Below, piece by piece: positions 13,679 through 14,434 of a stretch of DNA of 14,434 bases. The notes below the pieces were generated by a model, which made no database searches, was not told where the DNA came from, and was given only the letters and a program-made list of their open reading frames with translations. Position 1 is the stretch's first letter, and the number at the start of each line of letters is the position of its first letter. The stretch is from assembly GCF_946220915.1 (NCBI RefSeq), contig NZ_CAMIHH010000083.1, positions 1 to 14,434 on the forward strand, in the 5' to 3' direction. Both the position numbers and the translations under genes were made by a program. This stretch comes from an uncultured Flavobacterium sp. GTDB taxonomy: Bacteria; Bacteroidota; Bacteroidia; Flavobacteriales; Flavobacteriaceae.

Positions 13679-14239
13679 TTATTTGTAATAGATCGCGCAA
13701 AGTTCATCCAGCAGCCCGTGGTAGCTGCCATTGGGGAACTGGTTGTTGTATGCCTTTACAGCGCCATCCCGGCTATTGAAGACTCCCGGCTGGAACACAT
13801 CGTATATGAATAAAAGCTCATCGGCCTTATCATTGTACTTACCCTCAGGGAATGCTTCTTTGTATTCTTCTACCAAAGTATAGTTGCGTGCCACAAGGGT
13901 GCCGTCTTCAGTGTTCATAATGGAACAGAAACCTTCCTCTCCATCAATAAGGAACTTAAAGCCATCCTCTGCCGATTCCCAAAGGTTTTCCTCGCAGGTA
14001 TCGGCCGGGAACCCAAGTTCCAGTGCTCTACGGTAATGGCGTGATGCCGACCAATAGGCATTTTCCGAGAGGTAATACATGGCGCCTATCTGGTTATGGT
14101 ATATGTAAGCATTGTCCGGATAGCGCTCCAGCATGTCTTTAGACATCGTAAGGGCTTCGGCATAGTCGCCGGCTTCTATAGTTTTTGACAAGCTAAAAAA
14201 TTCGTTTCTTTCAATGTCGGAGATGAAGGTTGGGGTCAT
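13679..14239 (-). CDS. TPR-like helical repeat protein
   Basis: Encodes 186 residues, no signal peptide. The N-terminus (about 14-77) has TPR-like helices: SKTIEAGDYAEALTMSKDML, then YPDNAYIYHNQIGAMYYLSE and YWSASRHYRRALELG. The C-terminus contains a clear internal duplication. VEEYKEAFPEGKYNDKADEL (123-142) and VKAYNNQFPNGSYHGLLDEL (161-180) share V..Y...FP.G.Y.....EL followed by a similar I-Y ending. The middle (about 85-115, Glu/Asp-rich) is not recognised. It ends 14 nt to the right of the shared hairpin. 64 nt separate its start from the stop of the gene at the right edge, so co-transcription is possible. Probably a protein-interaction module. Confidence 0.88.
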   Translation of the reverse strand: MTPTFISDIERNEFFSLSKTIEAGDYAEALTMSKDMLERYPDNAYIYHNQIGAMYYLSENAYWSASRHYRRALELGFPADTCEENLWESAEDGFKFLIDGEEGFCSIMNTEDGTLVARNYTLVEEYKEAFPEGKYNDKADELLFIYDVFQPGVFNSRDGAVKAYNNQFPNGSYHGLLDELCAIYYK

Positions 14240-14303
14240 GGGTGGTTATGATATGAAGAATAATATCTAATTTGGAATTATTATAGAAATGAAATGTGTG
14301 ATT

Positions 14304-14434
14304 TTAATCCAAATTCCAATAAGTATCATTTATTATTTCGGGGTCATTTGTTCCAGCAGCATTCTCAAGCCAATTGTTATCTAAATAGCCATTATCATTT
14401 TGAGTACCATATATCGGCTTGCCTATAGTAAAAT
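14304..14434 (-). CDS. 3' part of an unrecognised protein, cut by the window edge
   Basis: One minus-strand frame is open from the right edge to a TAA at 14304-14306 and encodes 42 C-terminal residues (starting FTIGKPIYGT, ending NDTYWNLD). The other two minus-strand frames are interrupted early. The residues are rich in Asn, Asp, Gly and Tyr, as in extracellular or repeat-rich C-termini. The piece is too short to name; it could be the end of a secreted or toxin-like protein, but nothing proves that. Confidence 0.5.
   Translation of the reverse strand, partial: FTIGKPIYGTQNDNGYLDNNWLENAAGTNDPEIINDTYWNLD

Noticed and set aside
1..14434. CRISPR array, tRNA, rRNA or insertion sequence
   Set aside because: No regularly spaced repeats, cloverleaf, rRNA-like stretch, transposase motif or terminal inverted repeats were found on either strand by eye.

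Overview
The window looks like chromosome from a Bacteroidota bacterium, most likely a flavobacterium. The reasons are LytTR response regulators paired with TPR-bearing LytS-type histidine kinases, AT-rich intergenic DNA, starts without visible Shine-Dalgarno sequences, and promoter candidates that fit the Bacteroidota TTG / TAnnTTTG pattern. No rRNA, tRNA, CRISPR array or insertion sequence was seen. Almost everything is on the minus strand; the single plus-strand gene is a small P-loop protein at 13130-13603.

Layout from left to right (minus-strand transcription runs right to left). (1) 1-1566: a cut-off gene start and two tandem paralogues with nearly identical C-terminal halves and divergent N-terminal halves. 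(2) 1613-2975: a two-gene unit, a small exported protein followed by a 315-residue protein with an acidic linker, with a good promoter candidate upstream and a clear intrinsic terminator downstream. (3) 3064-3801: a distant third relative of the tandem paralogues. (4) 3917-11508: seven closely spaced genes that read as one operon. In transcription order they encode an unknown 261-residue protein, an ankyrin protein with a conserved C-terminal module, a second ankyrin-like protein, a WGR-domain protein, a LytTR response regulator, an intact TPR-LytS histidine kinase, and a second TPR-LytS kinase whose ATP-binding motifs are eroded. (5) 11617-12803: a Sel1-repeat protein preceded by a small exported protein with a terminator between them. 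(6) 12804-13129: an AT-rich divergent intergenic region with nested dyad symmetry. (7) 13130-14434: the P-loop gene, a bidirectional terminator, a TPR-like protein, and the 3' end of another gene.

The strongest candidate for something new is region 4. Directly upstream of its promoter candidate are two perfect 14-bp direct repeats spaced exactly 21 bp apart. Each contains a 9-mer that matches the published LytTR-family consensus, and the 12-bp spacer is the classical one. The sequence therefore predicts an autoregulated signalling operon: two periplasmic TPR sensor kinases (one probably a pseudokinase) drive a LytTR regulator that controls its own operon, which also carries ankyrin and WGR proteins. 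The output of the ankyrin/WGR part is unknown. Regions 1 to 3 and 5 resemble an island of small, duplicating proteins of the immunity or inter-bacterial interaction type, but no toxin or secretion gene is visible in this window.
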